Positions 37,699 to 48,200 are shown, counted from the first letter of the stretch. The stretch: DNA of 64,000 nt from Vibrio sp. S17_S38 (GCF_014694375.1 NZ_JAAUWW010000001.1:186001-250000), one strand, 5' to 3'. Translations and numbers: made by a program. The notes: generated from the sequence alone by a model not told the origin.

Positions 37699-39342
37699 TT
37701 ACAAGCCTGCATTTTTAAACACTTGATTAACGATTTCTTGCGCTTCTTGCTCTATCAACTTCAAATGTTCTTTGCCTTTAAAGCTTTCGCAATAGATCTT
37801 GTAAATATCTTCAGTACCCGACGGGCGAGCAGCAAACCAACCATTTTCAGTCGTTACTTTCAAGCCACCAATTGCGGCACCATTACCTTGAGCATGGGTT
37901 AAGCGGGCAGTAATCGTTTCCCCTGCTAACTCATTAGCACTGATCATCTCAGCTGACATGTTTTTGAGTACTTCTTTTTGCGCTACATTGGCGATAGCTT
38001 GAATACGGTTATATTCTGATGCGCCATGTTTAGCAGCCAATTGGTTATAATACTGTTGCGGATTCATTCCTGTAACTGCAGTGATCTCTGCGCCTAATAG
38101 GCATAAAATAATCCCATCCTTGTCCGTTGACCAAGGAGTGCCATCTTTACGTAAAAATGAGGCTCCAGCACTTTCTTCACCGCCAAAACCAAAGCGCCCT
38201 TCATATAAGCCATCAACAAACCATTTGAACCCAACTGGTACTTCGCATAGCTCGCGGCCTAAATCGGCTACCACACGATCAATAATCGCACTTGAAACTA
38301 AGGTCTTACCCACTTGAACATTTTCACTCCAACCTTCGCGGTGACGGAATAAATAATCAATACATACAGCTAAATAATGATTTGGATCCATTAACCCTTC
38401 TGGCGTCACAATACCATGACGATCATAATCCGGATCATTGGCAAAGGCTAAGTCATAATCATCTTTTAACGACAGTAAACTTGCCATTGCATATGGAGAG
38501 GAACAATCCATACGAATCACTCCGTCTCTATCCAGAGTCATGAACTGAAATGATGGATCAACGGTTTTATTAACGAGAGTCATATCAAGCTGATAAGTGT
38601 TGGCAATTCGACGCCAGTACTCAATCCCCGCACCACCTAATGGATCGATACCAATCTTCAAACCTGACTTTTTAATTACATCCATATCAACAACATTAAT
38701 TAAATCATCGACATATGGTTGAACTAAGTCTTTTTCTTCTATGGTATGGGAGGCACTAGTGATTAAACTGATGCGCTTAACACCTTGTAATCCATTCGCA
38801 ATATATTGATTGGCGTCATCTTCAATCCGTTGCGTTATCTCCCCTTCAGCAGGACCACCATGGCTTGGATTATATTTAATGCCACCATCTTGAGGTGGGT
38901 TATGAGATGGCGTAATGACAATCCCATCAGCTTTATCAATATGAACTAAGTTATGAGTCAAAATCGCATGTGAAATACCAGGAGTTGGCGTGAAGCCATT
39001 GTCTGTCTGAACTATAACTTGAACACCATTTGCAACCAATACTTCCAACACTGTACGACAAGCAGGTTCGGATAAAGCATGGGTATCCTTCCCTACAAAT
39101 AGAGGCCCAGTTAATCCAGCACGATTGCGCTCGTCTACCACTGCTTGCGCAATAGCTAAAATATGGATTTGATTAAACGTCGATTTTGATGAGGAACCTC
39201 GATGACCCGATGTGCCAAATTGAACGCGATGAGTATCATTCCCCGCTTCAGGTTCAATCATATAATAATCACATACTAAGGCTGAAATATTAATCAAATC
39301 TTCAGGTAGTGCTTTGGTACCAGCTCGAGGATGAATAGCCAT
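37699..39342 (-). CDS. pgm: Phosphoglucomutase (alpha-D-glucose)
   Basis: 547-residue enzyme interconverting glucose 1- and 6-phosphate. It has [10 protein letters not shown] near residue 42, the phosphoserine loop [12 protein letters not shown] near 143, the metal-binding loop DPDYDRHG near 304, and the sugar/phosphate-binding segments GEESAGASF and [13 protein letters not shown]. It is downstream of seqA, as in enterics, but a strong terminator separates them. Confidence 0.97.
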   Translation of the reverse strand: MAIHPRAGTKALPEDLINISALVCDYYMIEPEAGNDTHRVQFGTSGHRGSSSKSTFNQIHILAIAQAVVDERNRAGLTGPLFVGKDTHALSEPACRTVLEVLVANGVQVIVQTDNGFTPTPGISHAILTHNLVHIDKADGIVITPSHNPPQDGGIKYNPSHGGPAEGEITQRIEDDANQYIANGLQGVKRISLITSASHTIEEKDLVQPYVDDLINVVDMDVIKKSGLKIGIDPLGGAGIEYWRRIANTYQLDMTLVNKTVDPSFQFMTLDRDGVIRMDCSSPYAMASLLSLKDDYDLAFANDPDYDRHGIVTPEGLMDPNHYLAVCIDYLFRHREGWSENVQVGKTLVSSAIIDRVVADLGRELCEVPVGFKWFVDGLYEGRFGFGGEESAGASFLRKDGTPWSTDKDGIILCLLGAEITAVTGMNPQQYYNQLAAKHGASEYNRIQAIANVAQKEVLKNMSAEMISANELAGETITARLTHAQGNGAAIGGLKVTTENGWFAARPSGTEDIYKIYCESFKGKEHLKLIEQEAQEIVNQVFKNAGL

Positions 39343-39374
39343 GGAAACAATCCTTTTAAAGTTTAAATCAAAAA

Positions 39375-39420
39375 ACGAAAAAACCTCATAATACGTGTTA
39401 CCAATATTATGAGGTTTTTA
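39375..39420 (-). terminator. seqA terminator or attenuator before pgm
   Basis: AAAACCTCATAATA/TATTATGAGGTTTT stem with an 11-base loop; on the minus strand it is followed by TTTT-CG-TTTTTT. It lies between seqA and pgm and should limit read-through. Confidence 0.85.
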
Positions 39421-39442
39421 TTAATTCTATACTCTCGTAAAG

Positions 39443-39976
39443 CTAGATGGCGTTACAAGTTTTTTCAATTACGTCAGCCTGGAAGCCCATTTGAGTCATA
39501 AGCTGTTGCACCATCTGCCTTTTACGGTTGGTGTTATTGTTGGTAATAACCCAAAATGGCGTATCAGGAATCGATCGCGGCTTAGTCGTTTTACCACTTG
39601 CTAATAAAGTTTGCTCATTATCAGCAAAGTAAACTCGCGTGCGTCCCTTAACCTTTGCTGCTTCAGAAAAACTTTCTTTTTCAATATGATAAAGAGAAGA
39701 TAAAATCAACATAAAGCGATCAATCGCTTTGTCTTTATTTGCAAACTCATCTGAAATGAGTAATGAACGCATGGTTTTTACTTTATCGATAACTTCTACA
39801 GCAACAGATGCTTTCTTAGTTTCGTTACCCGCCATTTTTTTAGCAACAACGTTTTGCGATCCTTGCTGATCACCGATTAAAAGTCGACGTAAAATATCCG
39901 AGGCACTCTCACCAATATGTTGGGTTTGACTCGCGATATAACGATATAGCTCTTCATCTACTTCAATGGTTTTCAT
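39443..39976 (-). CDS. seqA: Replication initiation regulator SeqA
   Basis: 177-residue protein that binds hemimethylated GATC sites and sequesters oriC. The N-terminal multimerisation segment reads MKTIEVDEELYRYIASQTQ with GESASDILRRLL, and the C-terminal DNA-binding domain contains TPFWVITNNNTNRKRQMV. The linker (about 40-65) is Lys/Ala rich. Normally next to ybfF; here a cytochrome gene pair lies between. Confidence 0.95.
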   Translation of the reverse strand: MKTIEVDEELYRYIASQTQHIGESASDILRRLLIGDQQGSQNVVAKKMAGNETKKASVAVEVIDKVKTMRSLLISDEFANKDKAIDRFMLILSSLYHIEKESFSEAAKVKGRTRVYFADNEQTLLASGKTTKPRSIPDTPFWVITNNNTNRKRQMVQQLMTQMGFQADVIEKTCNAI

Positions 39977-40109
39977 GTGCTTTTCACAATCTCAATCAAT
40001 TAACTCTGACATGATTATACCCTTATCTAGCTCGATTCTCTACGCCAATTAAGAACAAGACATAAGAAAAAGGATCGATTGGATCACTGTGCATTAGAAT
40101 TTAAGCTTT

Positions 40110-40132
40110 AGAGTCTGACATTATCAGACTCT
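40110..40132. terminator. Hairpin between seqA and tsdA-like gene
   Basis: AGAGTCTGA/TCAGACTCT with a 5-base loop, 20 bp beyond the tsdA-like stop. The T tract is better on the plus strand; as a terminator of the cytochrome operon it is moderate. Confidence 0.55.
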
Positions 40133-40152
40133 TTATTACATAACCGATACAT

Positions 40153-41076
40153 TCAATAAGCTTTAGTGCCTAATATATGTTTATCTAATGGTGAAGGAAG
40201 CCCATATTGCGAACCTTTACCATGAAATTTTTTCGCCGTTTCGGCTACTGATTTAGTCATCCTTGGATCTTGTGGACGCTCATGGCTATTAATAAACATG
40301 GAGACATCCCAAGCTTGCTGATCAGTCAAGGTATTAGCTTTACTTAAAGGCATATTAGCTTTGATAAAGCTCGCAGCAGTATCAATTTTATGCATGCCAG
40401 CTCCCCAGTTATAACTGTCTTTCCCCCATAATGGTGGGAATACATAACGATCGGCAACCTTACGTCCTTCTCCATTGTCACCATGGCACATCGCACAGTT
40501 TTCGGCATACACTTCTTTACCGCGGTCAAAATCTGCCGGTTTTTGCGCTGCAACTAAAGCAGGAAAACCTCTCCCTGGTAGTTTAGGGTTAACTTTTGCA
40601 TCCGTGGCAAGCCAATAAGAATAAGCCGTAATATCTCGAATGGTTTGGCTTACAGCCTCTGGTGCTTGGCCATCCATTGAATACGCAAAGCAACCTTGCA
40701 AACGATCTTCGTAAGTATTTACTTTATTATTTTTACCACGATAAGCTGGATAAGAAACATAAGCGGCCCACATTGGAGAAGAGTTAGCAATTCGACCTCC
40801 CTCTAAATGACAGTTAGTACAATTTAGCCCATTACCCACAAACCCTTGTTTTTTTACTTGTTGGGTATTCATAAAAATCGAATATCCACGTTTAACCGCT
40901 TCACCAAAATGGGCTTCAGGCAAAGCATTCCAATCAGGGGCTTTATGATATTCTTCACCTTGAGATAAAGTATTTCCTGGTTCAACATTGGCGAGGTCTT
41001 TATTGCTAGCCGCCCATGCTGAACTACTTAATACCGCAGAACCCAGCATTGAGACAATCAGAATGATGTGTTTCAT
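40153..41076 (-). CDS. tsdA: TsdA-like dihaem cytochrome c (thiosulfate dehydrogenase family)
   Basis: 307-residue periplasmic protein with a signal peptide ending SSSAWAA and two haem c sites, LNCTNCHLEGG and NCAMCHGDNGEG. Between them, DRLQGCFAYSMDGQAP aligns with the TsdA segment that supplies the unusual Cys axial ligand of haem 1. TsdA oxidises thiosulfate to tetrathionate or works in reverse. The start overlaps the upstream cytochrome gene by four bases. Function is inferred from the family; direction of catalysis is unknown. Confidence 0.82.
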   Translation of the reverse strand: MKHIILIVSMLGSAVLSSSAWAASNKDLANVEPGNTLSQGEEYHKAPDWNALPEAHFGEAVKRGYSIFMNTQQVKKQGFVGNGLNCTNCHLEGGRIANSSPMWAAYVSYPAYRGKNNKVNTYEDRLQGCFAYSMDGQAPEAVSQTIRDITAYSYWLATDAKVNPKLPGRGFPALVAAQKPADFDRGKEVYAENCAMCHGDNGEGRKVADRYVFPPLWGKDSYNWGAGMHKIDTAASFIKANMPLSKANTLTDQQAWDVSMFINSHERPQDPRMTKSVAETAKKFHGKGSQYGLPSPLDKHILGTKAY

Positions 41077-41723
41077 TTTTTCACCTCCGCAGTCTTATTA
41101 ACAGGCGTGCCTTGATGAGAGAAATACTCTGCTACTGCATTAATTTCATCATCAGTTAATCCTTTTGCAATCGGTCCCATAATCGCCATTTCACCCGGAG
41201 GACGAGCATCTGTCTTCCACGATTTCATTTGATTCACTAGATAGGCAAAGTTTTGTCCGCCAATTCTAGGTAGAAAAGGTTTAACCCCAACACCATTTGG
41301 TCCATGACAACTTACACAGGCTGGAATATTTGCTTCCTCTTTTCCAATATAAGCAATTTTCTCACCTAACTTCATGTCTCCAGGCCACTTATCACCACGC
41401 CATTGCAATTTAAAGGTATCAGCAGCTGGCAATGAAGAATAATGCTTCGTCACCTGCTCAATTTGCTCATCAGATATTTGATATATAAAGGCATCCATGA
41501 AAGTAGTATGGCGTTTTTTATCCCGGAAATTTTCAATCTGTTCACGTAAATACTGCTGAGATTGCCCCCATAAATTAGGGATATGGTCGAGAGTTGATAC
41601 GCCGGTGACGCCATGGCACGTCGAACAAAATACCACGACGCTCTCTTTTTCTTTCGGTAGCGTCGTGGCTAAAGTCGATAGAGGTAACAACAATGCTACC
41701 ATTGCTAATAATTTCGTTCGCAT
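41073..41723 (-). CDS. Dihaem c-type cytochrome, TsdB/cytochrome c4-like
   Basis: 216-residue secreted cytochrome with signal peptide MRTKLLAMVALLLPLSTLA and two CXXCH sites: VFCSTCHGVTG and PACVSCHGPNGVG, each followed by a Met-containing segment, the c4 pattern. In TsdBA systems TsdB receives electrons from TsdA, which fits the four-base overlap with the next gene. AGGA six bases before ATG 41723 favours it over the ATG at 41738. Confidence 0.82.
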   Translation of the reverse strand: MRTKLLAMVALLLPLSTLATTLPKEKESVVVFCSTCHGVTGVSTLDHIPNLWGQSQQYLREQIENFRDKKRHTTFMDAFIYQISDEQIEQVTKHYSSLPAADTFKLQWRGDKWPGDMKLGEKIAYIGKEEANIPACVSCHGPNGVGVKPFLPRIGGQNFAYLVNQMKSWKTDARPPGEMAIMGPIAKGLTDDEINAVAEYFSHQGTPVNKTAEVKK

Positions 41724-41992
41724 ATAACGTCCTATCAATTAAGAGTATTATTATTCGATTTGTTGGTATTCTTAACGCTTCAAGATTATCTATAAATCTT
41801 TTTATTCTAATTTCAGTCTAGCCTATTTATCTGAATATTAATTCTCAGTTATATTAAGGGCAAAATAACACTCACATTAATTAATATATTCAACTATTAC
41901 CAATAAAAACAAAATATTATAGTGTATTAATCATGCGACCACTCGCGGCATCAGTGTCACTTTCATTCTTTTCATCTCAATAGGTAAAGCAC
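41724..41992. other. tsdB/ybfF divergent intergenic region
   Basis: 269 bp, strongly AT-rich, with ATTAATTAATATATTC. It must hold promoters for both directions, but I see no defined operator. Confidence 0.4.
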
Positions 41993-42775
41993 ATGTCTAC
42001 GACTTCAGCACCTTTATTGCATTACACAGTAGAAGGTCAAGGCCCATGTATCCTCCTTATCCATGGTTTATTTGGTAGCGCTGATAACTTAGGTGTATTA
42101 GCAAGAGATCTACGTAGCGATCACACGGTAATAAATATTGATTTACGTAACCACGGTCGATCGTTTCATTCAGAAGTAATGAATTATGACGCCATGGCCT
42201 CTGACATAGTGCAATTACTGGATCAGCTCAATATAAGTTCAGTTTCAGTTGTTGGTCATTCGATGGGAGGGAAAGCAGCCATGAAACTCGCAGCTATAAT
42301 TCCAAATAAAATTAATCATCTTGTTATTCTTGATATGGCTCCAGTCACCTACCACCAACGTAGGCACGATAACGTACTTGCTGGCCTACAAGCGGTTATC
42401 GTTAAGAAACCAATCAACCGTAGGGAAGCTCTCTCCATTATGGAAAACCATATAGAGATCGAAGGTGTCCGCCAATTTTTAGCTAAATCTCTCTATTCTG
42501 TAGATGACCACATGCAGTGGCGGTTTAATGTTCAAGCTTTAACCAATCAATATGACAATATTCAAAATTGGATTTCTATTAAACCTTTTGAGAAACCAAC
42601 ATTATTTTTAAAAGGAGCCGATTCGGATTATATTACAGCCGAATATCAAAACGAAATCCGAATTCAATTCCCTAACAGTAAAGCGCATATCATCGCCAAC
42701 ACTGGGCACTGGTTACACGCAGAAAAACCGGCTGAAGTTTTACGTTCGATACGTCGATTTTTACTAAATAAATGA
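41993..42775 (+). CDS. ybfF: Alpha/beta hydrolase YbfF
   Basis: 260-residue esterase of the alpha/beta-hydrolase fold. The nucleophile elbow is VVGHSMGGKAA with Ser near residue 89; the oxyanion region is LIHGLFGSADN near 22, and the catalytic His is in NTGHWLHAEKP near 240. The physiological substrate is unknown; acyl-CoA and short esters are reported for relatives. AGGTAAAGCAC precedes the ATG. It is normally adjacent to seqA. Confidence 0.92.
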   Translation: MSTTSAPLLHYTVEGQGPCILLIHGLFGSADNLGVLARDLRSDHTVINIDLRNHGRSFHSEVMNYDAMASDIVQLLDQLNISSVSVVGHSMGGKAAMKLAAIIPNKINHLVILDMAPVTYHQRRHDNVLAGLQAVIVKKPINRREALSIMENHIEIEGVRQFLAKSLYSVDDHMQWRFNVQALTNQYDNIQNWISIKPFEKPTLFLKGADSDYITAEYQNEIRIQFPNSKAHIIANTGHWLHAEKPAEVLRSIRRFLLNK

Positions 42776-42865
42776 GATTTAGACGCATTGACAATTAGGG
42801 TCGGCTTATCTTTTAATACTAATAATGATATAGTTCAACAATAAATAAGAACAGTGACGCTACCT

Positions 42866-43087
42866 ATGCTTTATGATCATATAGATACCATCGAATCACT
42901 TGGATTAGACTTCTTTTTTGCTGCACTTTTTTTATTAATTGGGTTAGCTATTAAAGATGTTCTTAAACAAGGTAATGTCCCTGTTTTTGGGCGTCGAATT
43001 GTATGGTTAGTTCTCTTCTTAGGTTGTGCAGGCTTCATAGCAAAAGGCTTGATACAAATGAGCTGGGAAGGGACAAGTTTAGGCTAA
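42866..43087 (+). CDS. DUF2788 family small membrane protein
   Basis: 73-residue protein with two hydrophobic helices, LDFFFAALFLLIGLAIKDVL and IVWLVLFLGCAGFIAKG, joined by a short basic loop (KQGNVPVFGRR). Function unknown. In vibrios it lies between ybfF and fldA as here. A GTG at 42854 is an alternative start; neither has a strong binding site. Confidence 0.8.
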   Translation: MLYDHIDTIESLGLDFFFAALFLLIGLAIKDVLKQGNVPVFGRRIVWLVLFLGCAGFIAKGLIQMSWEGTSLG

Positions 43088-43160
43088 ATTACTTTCTCAA
43101 TATTCATTTTAAATTTGATAGATACCGGCTTTTCCGGTCATGATAGATAGGTAATATTCT

Positions 43161-43688
43161 ATGGCAAGTGTAGGACTCTTCTTTGGTAGTGATACTGGCA
43201 ATACTGAAGCTGTTGCGAAAATGATCCAAAAAGAACTGGGTAAGCAACTGGTTCATGTTCAAGATATAGCTAAAAGTAGCAAAGAAGACATTGATAATTT
43301 CGATCTATTACTGCTCGGCATTCCAACTTGGTATTACGGTGAATCTCAATGTGATTGGGATGATTTTTTTCCAGAGCTAGAAGGCATTGATTTCTCGACT
43401 AAACTCGTTGCTATCTTTGGTTGTGGCGATCAAGAAGATTACGCTGAGTATTTCTGTGATGCTATGGGAACTGTCCGCGATATCGTAGAAGCTAAATCAG
43501 GCACTATCATTGGTTACTGGCCAACAGAAGGCTATGAATTTGAAGCATCTAAAGCTTTAGTTGATGATGACAATTTCATTGGTTTATGTATTGATGAAGA
43601 TCGCCAACCTGAATTAACAGATTCCCGAGTAAAAGCTTGGTCAAAACAAATATATGACGAAATGTGCCTTGCAGAACTTGAAGGCTAA
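43161..43688 (+). CDS. fldA: Flavodoxin
   Basis: 175-residue long-chain flavodoxin, an FMN electron carrier replacing ferredoxin. The phosphate loop GSDTGNTEAVA is at residues 9-19, FMN-stacking aromatics are in PTWYYGESQ near 58-62 and GCGDQEDYAEYF near 90. It precedes fur, the same order as in Escherichia coli, with a terminator between. Confidence 0.96.
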   Translation: MASVGLFFGSDTGNTEAVAKMIQKELGKQLVHVQDIAKSSKEDIDNFDLLLLGIPTWYYGESQCDWDDFFPELEGIDFSTKLVAIFGCGDQEDYAEYFCDAMGTVRDIVEAKSGTIIGYWPTEGYEFEASKALVDDDNFIGLCIDEDRQPELTDSRVKAWSKQIYDEMCLAELEG

Positions 43689-43705
43689 CTCTCACTCACA
43701 ATAAA

Positions 43706-43737
43706 AACTGCGCCTCCACGTGAGGTGCTTTTTTTAG
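43706..43737 (+). terminator. fldA terminator
   Basis: GCGCCTC CAC GTGAGGTGC stem followed by T7, about 20 bp after the fldA stop. Confidence 0.8.
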
Positions 43738-43875
43738 TTTATCTGAGTCTATCTACATAATTACAACATAAAACTTAACTCTTTGTACTAGGTGGTTTAT
43801 TGTTAATGTTGACTCGCGTATCATTAATATATTCATGTCTTCTGCATAACAAGCAGAATCACACAGGAAAGTAGA

Positions 43876-44325
43876 ATGTCCGATAACAATCAAGCACTAA
43901 AAGAAGCCGGCCTTAAAGTCACTTTGCCTCGTTTAAAAATACTCGAGTTATTACAACAACCAGATTGCCAACATATTAGCGCTGAAGATTTGTACAAAAA
44001 GCTTATTGATCTTGGTGAAGAAATCGGCCTTGCTACTGTGTACCGTGTATTAAACCAATTTGACGATGCAGGTATTGTTACCCGTCACCATTTTGAAGGC
44101 GGTAAATCAGTTTTTGAACTATCAACGCAGCATCATCACGATCATCTCGTTTGTTTAGATTGCGGGGAAGTAATTGAATTCTCAGATGATATGATTGAAG
44201 AGCGTCAAAAAGAAATTGCCACTTTACATAATGTAAAACTAACAAACCACAGCTTATACCTTTATGGACGCAGTGAAAATGGTAGCTGTAAAGGCAATCC
44301 TGATGCGCATAAAGCACGCAAATAA
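43876..44325 (+). CDS. fur: Ferric uptake regulator Fur
   Basis: 149-residue Fe(II)-dependent repressor. N-terminal winged helix (LKVTLPRLKILELLQ; GLATVYRVLNQFDDAGIV as recognition region) and C-terminal metal-binding dimer domain with HHHDHLVCLDCGEVIEF, where the Cys pair and His residues ligate metal. It presumably acts on the Fur box upstream of feoA in this window. AGGAAAG lies about seven bases upstream. Confidence 0.98.
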   Translation: MSDNNQALKEAGLKVTLPRLKILELLQQPDCQHISAEDLYKKLIDLGEEIGLATVYRVLNQFDDAGIVTRHHFEGGKSVFELSTQHHHDHLVCLDCGEVIEFSDDMIEERQKEIATLHNVKLTNHSLYLYGRSENGSCKGNPDAHKARK

Positions 44326-44353
44326 TAATCTTAGCGAGAAAAAGTCCAATACA

Positions 44354-44390
44354 AATAAAAACGCACCGAGTTAGGTGCGTTTTTTATTGA
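44354..44390. terminator. fur/glnS bidirectional terminator
   Basis: AAAACGCACC GAGTTA GGTGCGTTTT stem, T6 on the right and A4 on the left. Confidence 0.88.
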
Positions 44391-44464
44391 TGCTCAATAA
44401 TAAAGCCATTAGTTGTAATAAAAGCCCCTAAGAAGAGGCATAATATTAATTTAACTAATGTGTA

Positions 44465-46129
44465 TTATTCATTGTCTATTTTTGCCCAAGTATCACGTAA
44501 ACCAACCGTGCGGTTGAATACAAGTTGATCGTCAGTAGAATCTTTCGCATCTACACAAAAATAACCTGTACGTTCAAACTGAAAACCTTGGCCTTCATTA
44601 GCATCAACCAAACTTGGTTCAACAAATGCTTTCTTCACAATCAAAGAGTCTGCATTTATCGTTGAAGCAAAGTCATCTTCAGCAGCAGGGTTAGGCACCG
44701 TAAATAGACGGTCATATAAACGAACATCCGCAGCGATACCTTTGTTCGCAGATACCCAATGAATAACGCCCTTCACTTTACGACCATCCGCAGGGTTTTT
44801 ACCTAATGTATCAGGGTCATAAGAACAAAAAATTGTCGTGATATTGCCTTCACTATCTTTTTCTATACGATTAGCTTGAATAACATAAGCACCACGTAGA
44901 CGAACTTCTTTGCCTAATACTAAACGTTTGTACTTTTTATTGGCTTCTTCTCGAAAGTCATCCGCTTCAATCCAAATATCACGCGTAAACGGAACTGCAC
45001 GAGTTCCCATTTCAGGTTTATTCGGATGATTTGAAACTGTTAATATTTCTTCATCTTCAAAGTTCTCAATCACAATTTTAACAGGATCAAGTACTGCCAT
45101 TGCACGAGGTGCATTTTCATTTAAATCTTCGCGAATACAAGCTTCAAGAGAACCAAATTCGATCATATTGTCTTGTTTAGTCACACCAATACGTGAACAA
45201 AACTCACGAATAGAACCGGGAGTGAAACCACGACGACGTAAACCCGAAATAGTCGGCATACGTGGATCATCCCAGCCATTAACTAAATTTTCCGTTACTA
45301 ATTGATTTAGCTTGCGCTTAGACATCACGGTATATTCAAGATTTAGACGGCTAAACTCATACTGATGCGGCTGGCATTCAATCGTAATATTATCCAGAAC
45401 CCAATCGTATAATCGGCGATTATCTTGAAATTCAAGTGTGCATAAAGAATGTGTAATCCCTTCTAATGCATCCGATATACAGTGAGTAAAATCGTACATT
45501 GGATAAATACACCACTTATTTCCTGTTTGATGATGTTCAATAAAACGAACACGATAGATAACAGGATCTCGCATTACAATGAATGAAGACGACATATCGA
45601 TCTTAGCACGCAGGCATGCTTTGCCTTCTTCAAAACCACCAGCACGCATTTTCTCGAAGAGGGCTAAATTATCTTCAACACTACGAGAACGATATGGGCT
45701 ATTTTTTCCTGGTTGCTTTAAGCTGCCACGATATTCGCGAATTTCATCAGGAGAAAGCTCATCAACATAAGCTAACCCTTTTTCAATCAACTCTACTGCA
45801 TAAGAATATAAAGCATCAAAATAATTAGAAGAATAACAAATATCCCCATCCCAATTAAAGCCCAGCCATTTAACATCAGCTTTAATAGACTCAACGTATT
45901 CAATATCTTCTTTTGCAGGGTTAGTATCATCAAAGCGAAGGTTACACTGCCCCTGATAATCCTGAGCCAAACCAAAGTTCAAGCAAATGGATTTCGCATG
46001 GCCAATATGCAAATAGCCATTTGGTTCAGGAGGGAAACGGGTATGGATCCCTGTGTGTTTTCCATCGGCTAAATCCTTATCAATAATTTGACGGATAAAA
46101 TTAGATGGACGAGCCTCGACTTCACTCAT
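44465..46129 (-). CDS. glnS: Glutaminyl-tRNA synthetase
   Basis: 554-residue class I enzyme charging tRNA-Gln. Signature [15 protein letters not shown] near residue 34 and the KMSKS equivalent [11 protein letters not shown] near 268 are present, followed by the two beta-barrel anticodon domains. GAGGTACTG precedes ATG 46129. Convergent with fur. Confidence 0.98.
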   Translation of the reverse strand: MSEVEARPSNFIRQIIDKDLADGKHTGIHTRFPPEPNGYLHIGHAKSICLNFGLAQDYQGQCNLRFDDTNPAKEDIEYVESIKADVKWLGFNWDGDICYSSNYFDALYSYAVELIEKGLAYVDELSPDEIREYRGSLKQPGKNSPYRSRSVEDNLALFEKMRAGGFEEGKACLRAKIDMSSSFIVMRDPVIYRVRFIEHHQTGNKWCIYPMYDFTHCISDALEGITHSLCTLEFQDNRRLYDWVLDNITIECQPHQYEFSRLNLEYTVMSKRKLNQLVTENLVNGWDDPRMPTISGLRRRGFTPGSIREFCSRIGVTKQDNMIEFGSLEACIREDLNENAPRAMAVLDPVKIVIENFEDEEILTVSNHPNKPEMGTRAVPFTRDIWIEADDFREEANKKYKRLVLGKEVRLRGAYVIQANRIEKDSEGNITTIFCSYDPDTLGKNPADGRKVKGVIHWVSANKGIAADVRLYDRLFTVPNPAAEDDFASTINADSLIVKKAFVEPSLVDANEGQGFQFERTGYFCVDAKDSTDDQLVFNRTVGLRDTWAKIDNE

Positions 46130-46292
46130 CGACAGTACCTCAGTAAAAATAATAGAGTGTTTTAATAGAGGCTAATGATCCACAATTCTGAGCCTTTACA
46201 CAACAACAACCGTCATTTTCTTTCTAATTCCAACCAATTTAATGGATATTATAAAGTTCTAGACAATTCAAAGCTCATCTCAAATTCAAAGC

Positions 46293-46320
46293 ATAAAAAA
46301 AGCCCCGGAGTTCGGGGCTT
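46293..46320 (-). terminator. nagE terminator
   Basis: AAGCCCCGAACTCCGGGGCTT on the minus strand (short loop) followed by TTTTTT, about 25 bp past the nagE stop. Confidence 0.9.
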
Positions 46321-46343
46321 AGTTTAATGTATTTTAAAACAGA

Positions 46344-47903
46344 CTATGGAAGAACGACATCTGATAAGTCATCAGAGACTGGAACTTCTTTCATTTCACC
46401 AGCAACAATCTCAGCCAATGGCCCAAGAATAATTTGAAGGTTATTTTCGCCTAGTTTCACTACACCTTTCGCACCAAGTCTTTTCAGTACCGCTTCATCA
46501 ACAATTGAGCGATCTTCTAAGGTTAGTCGTAGTCGAGTGATACAAGCATCAATCGTCGTTACGTTACTGTGTCCACCTAACGCTTTTAGGTATTGACGAG
46601 CAACGGCACCTTTAGCTTTATCTGCACTAGAGCTTACCGGTGCTTGCTCTTCATCTTCACGGCCTGGTGTTTTCATATTGAACGCACGAATTAAGAAGCT
46701 GAAAGTAAAGAAGTACAATGCACCAAAACATAAGCCAATAATAAGTAGCGTCACTGGTTTCGTTGCTAAGCCCCAGTTCAATACGAAGTCAATAAGACCT
46801 GCAGAGAAACCAAACCCATGCAATGTACCAAACATGTTAGCTACCACTAACGATAGACCTGTAAATACGGCGTGAACAGCATACAAACCAGGTGCCAAGA
46901 ACATGAACATAAATTCTAGAGGTTCTGTAATACCAGTCAGGAATGAGCAAAAAGCTACGGAGAACAATGCACCAGCAACTTGATTACGACGATCAGCAGG
47001 AGCAGCTAAGTACATAGCCAATGCACCACCAGGAAGACCAAACATCATGATTGGGAAGAAACCATTCATGAAGACCCCAGCAGATTTATCACCACCGAAG
47101 TAACGGTTTAAATCACCCGTTTTAATCGTATCGGTAACACTGTTTACCACTGCTGTGATTTCAGGTGTTACTGCATTTGCAAAAGTAAATGTGTGTTCTT
47201 GACCAATTACAAGTGACTTAGCAACCGTAGGGTCTACACACAATTGGTGAATATTAGAGAATGCACCAACACCCGTTACCATAATTTCTTGGCATGAACC
47301 CATACCAAACCAGAAGTAAGAGTTAAGAACATGATGTAGCCCAACCGGAATCAACGCACGGTTCAATGTACCGTAGATAAACTGACCGATAGCACCTGAT
47401 GTAGAGATTGCATGAGCAAGGACATCAAGGCCATGTTGGACTGCAGGCCAAACCACACCGAAAATAGCACCTGCTACTAAAGCAACAAGGCCTGCCATAA
47501 TAGGAACTAAACGGCGGCCCGAGAAAAACGCAAGCCATTCAGGTAAACGGGTAGCATAAAAAGAGTTGTAGCAATGGCCTGCAATAATACCTGCAAAGAT
47601 ACCGCCGAAAAACGACATATCGATATCTGCATTAATGTTTTTTGCTGTTGCTGTAAGAACAAAATAAGCAACTGCGCCAGCAAGACCAGCAGCACCTGCT
47701 CCATCTTTAGAAAGGCCAATCGCTATACCTAAACCAAATAGCAAAGGTAATTGACTGAAAATCGCATTACCTGCCGAGGCCATAAATGCGATATCTAATA
47801 GATCGGGTTGACCTAAACGTAATAAAAGAGCTGCAACCGGTAAAGTTGCAATAGGTAGCATCAGTGCTTTACCTAGTCTTTGAGCGTATCCAAGTATATT
47901 CAC
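46344..47903 (-). CDS. nagE: PTS N-acetylglucosamine transporter IIBC (NagE)
   Basis: 519-residue sugar permease that imports and phosphorylates GlcNAc. N-terminal EIIC with about ten helices (MPIATLPVAALLLRLGQPD; PVGLHHVLNSYFWF; MMFGLPGGALAMY; TGITEPLEFMFMF) and C-terminal EIIB with the phosphorylated Cys in TIDACITRLRL near residue 458. Unlike the enterobacterial protein it has no fused EIIA, so it must use a separate EIIA such as Crr. The start is GTG 47903 after a GGGGGG run. Divergent from nagA-nagC. Confidence 0.94.
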   Translation of the reverse strand: MNILGYAQRLGKALMLPIATLPVAALLLRLGQPDLLDIAFMASAGNAIFSQLPLLFGLGIAIGLSKDGAGAAGLAGAVAYFVLTATAKNINADIDMSFFGGIFAGIIAGHCYNSFYATRLPEWLAFFSGRRLVPIMAGLVALVAGAIFGVVWPAVQHGLDVLAHAISTSGAIGQFIYGTLNRALIPVGLHHVLNSYFWFGMGSCQEIMVTGVGAFSNIHQLCVDPTVAKSLVIGQEHTFTFANAVTPEITAVVNSVTDTIKTGDLNRYFGGDKSAGVFMNGFFPIMMFGLPGGALAMYLAAPADRRNQVAGALFSVAFCSFLTGITEPLEFMFMFLAPGLYAVHAVFTGLSLVVANMFGTLHGFGFSAGLIDFVLNWGLATKPVTLLIIGLCFGALYFFTFSFLIRAFNMKTPGREDEEQAPVSSSADKAKGAVARQYLKALGGHSNVTTIDACITRLRLTLEDRSIVDEAVLKRLGAKGVVKLGENNLQIILGPLAEIVAGEMKEVPVSDDLSDVVLP

Positions 47904-48016
47904 AGTAATTCCCCCCTAAGGATTTGATATGAACTCTATAACTTATTTTTAATAAAAAATTTAGTACAACGACAGTCTATGTAATTAATTTTAGTCCGCA
48001 AATTAAAGCGGTCTTA

Positions 48017-48036
48017 TTTGTGATCTCAATCAAGAG
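48017..48036. promoter_or_regulatory. Candidate CRP site, nagE side
   Basis: TGTGA-TCTCAA-TCAAG fits the left half of the CRP consensus exactly and the right half at three of five bases, at about 115 bp from the nagE start. Confidence 0.5.
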
Positions 48037-48101
48037 TTATTTACGCCACCAGCCTAAATTGCGACTAATTTAGCTTATTTTGACTAGATAGTTTCCAAAA
48101 C

Positions 48102-48122
48102 TTATTTTATCATTCAAAATAA
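48102..48122. promoter_or_regulatory. Candidate NagC operator 1
   Basis: TTATTTT and AAAATAA arms separated by seven bases. Same length and outer arms as the second site 99 bp away. Confidence 0.6.
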
Positions 48123-48200
48123 TGAACAATTTTCATCATTTGACTATTACAAATACCAATTAATGCAGCTAGTAAAGTCTGCTTAATGTATAAGTTTATC

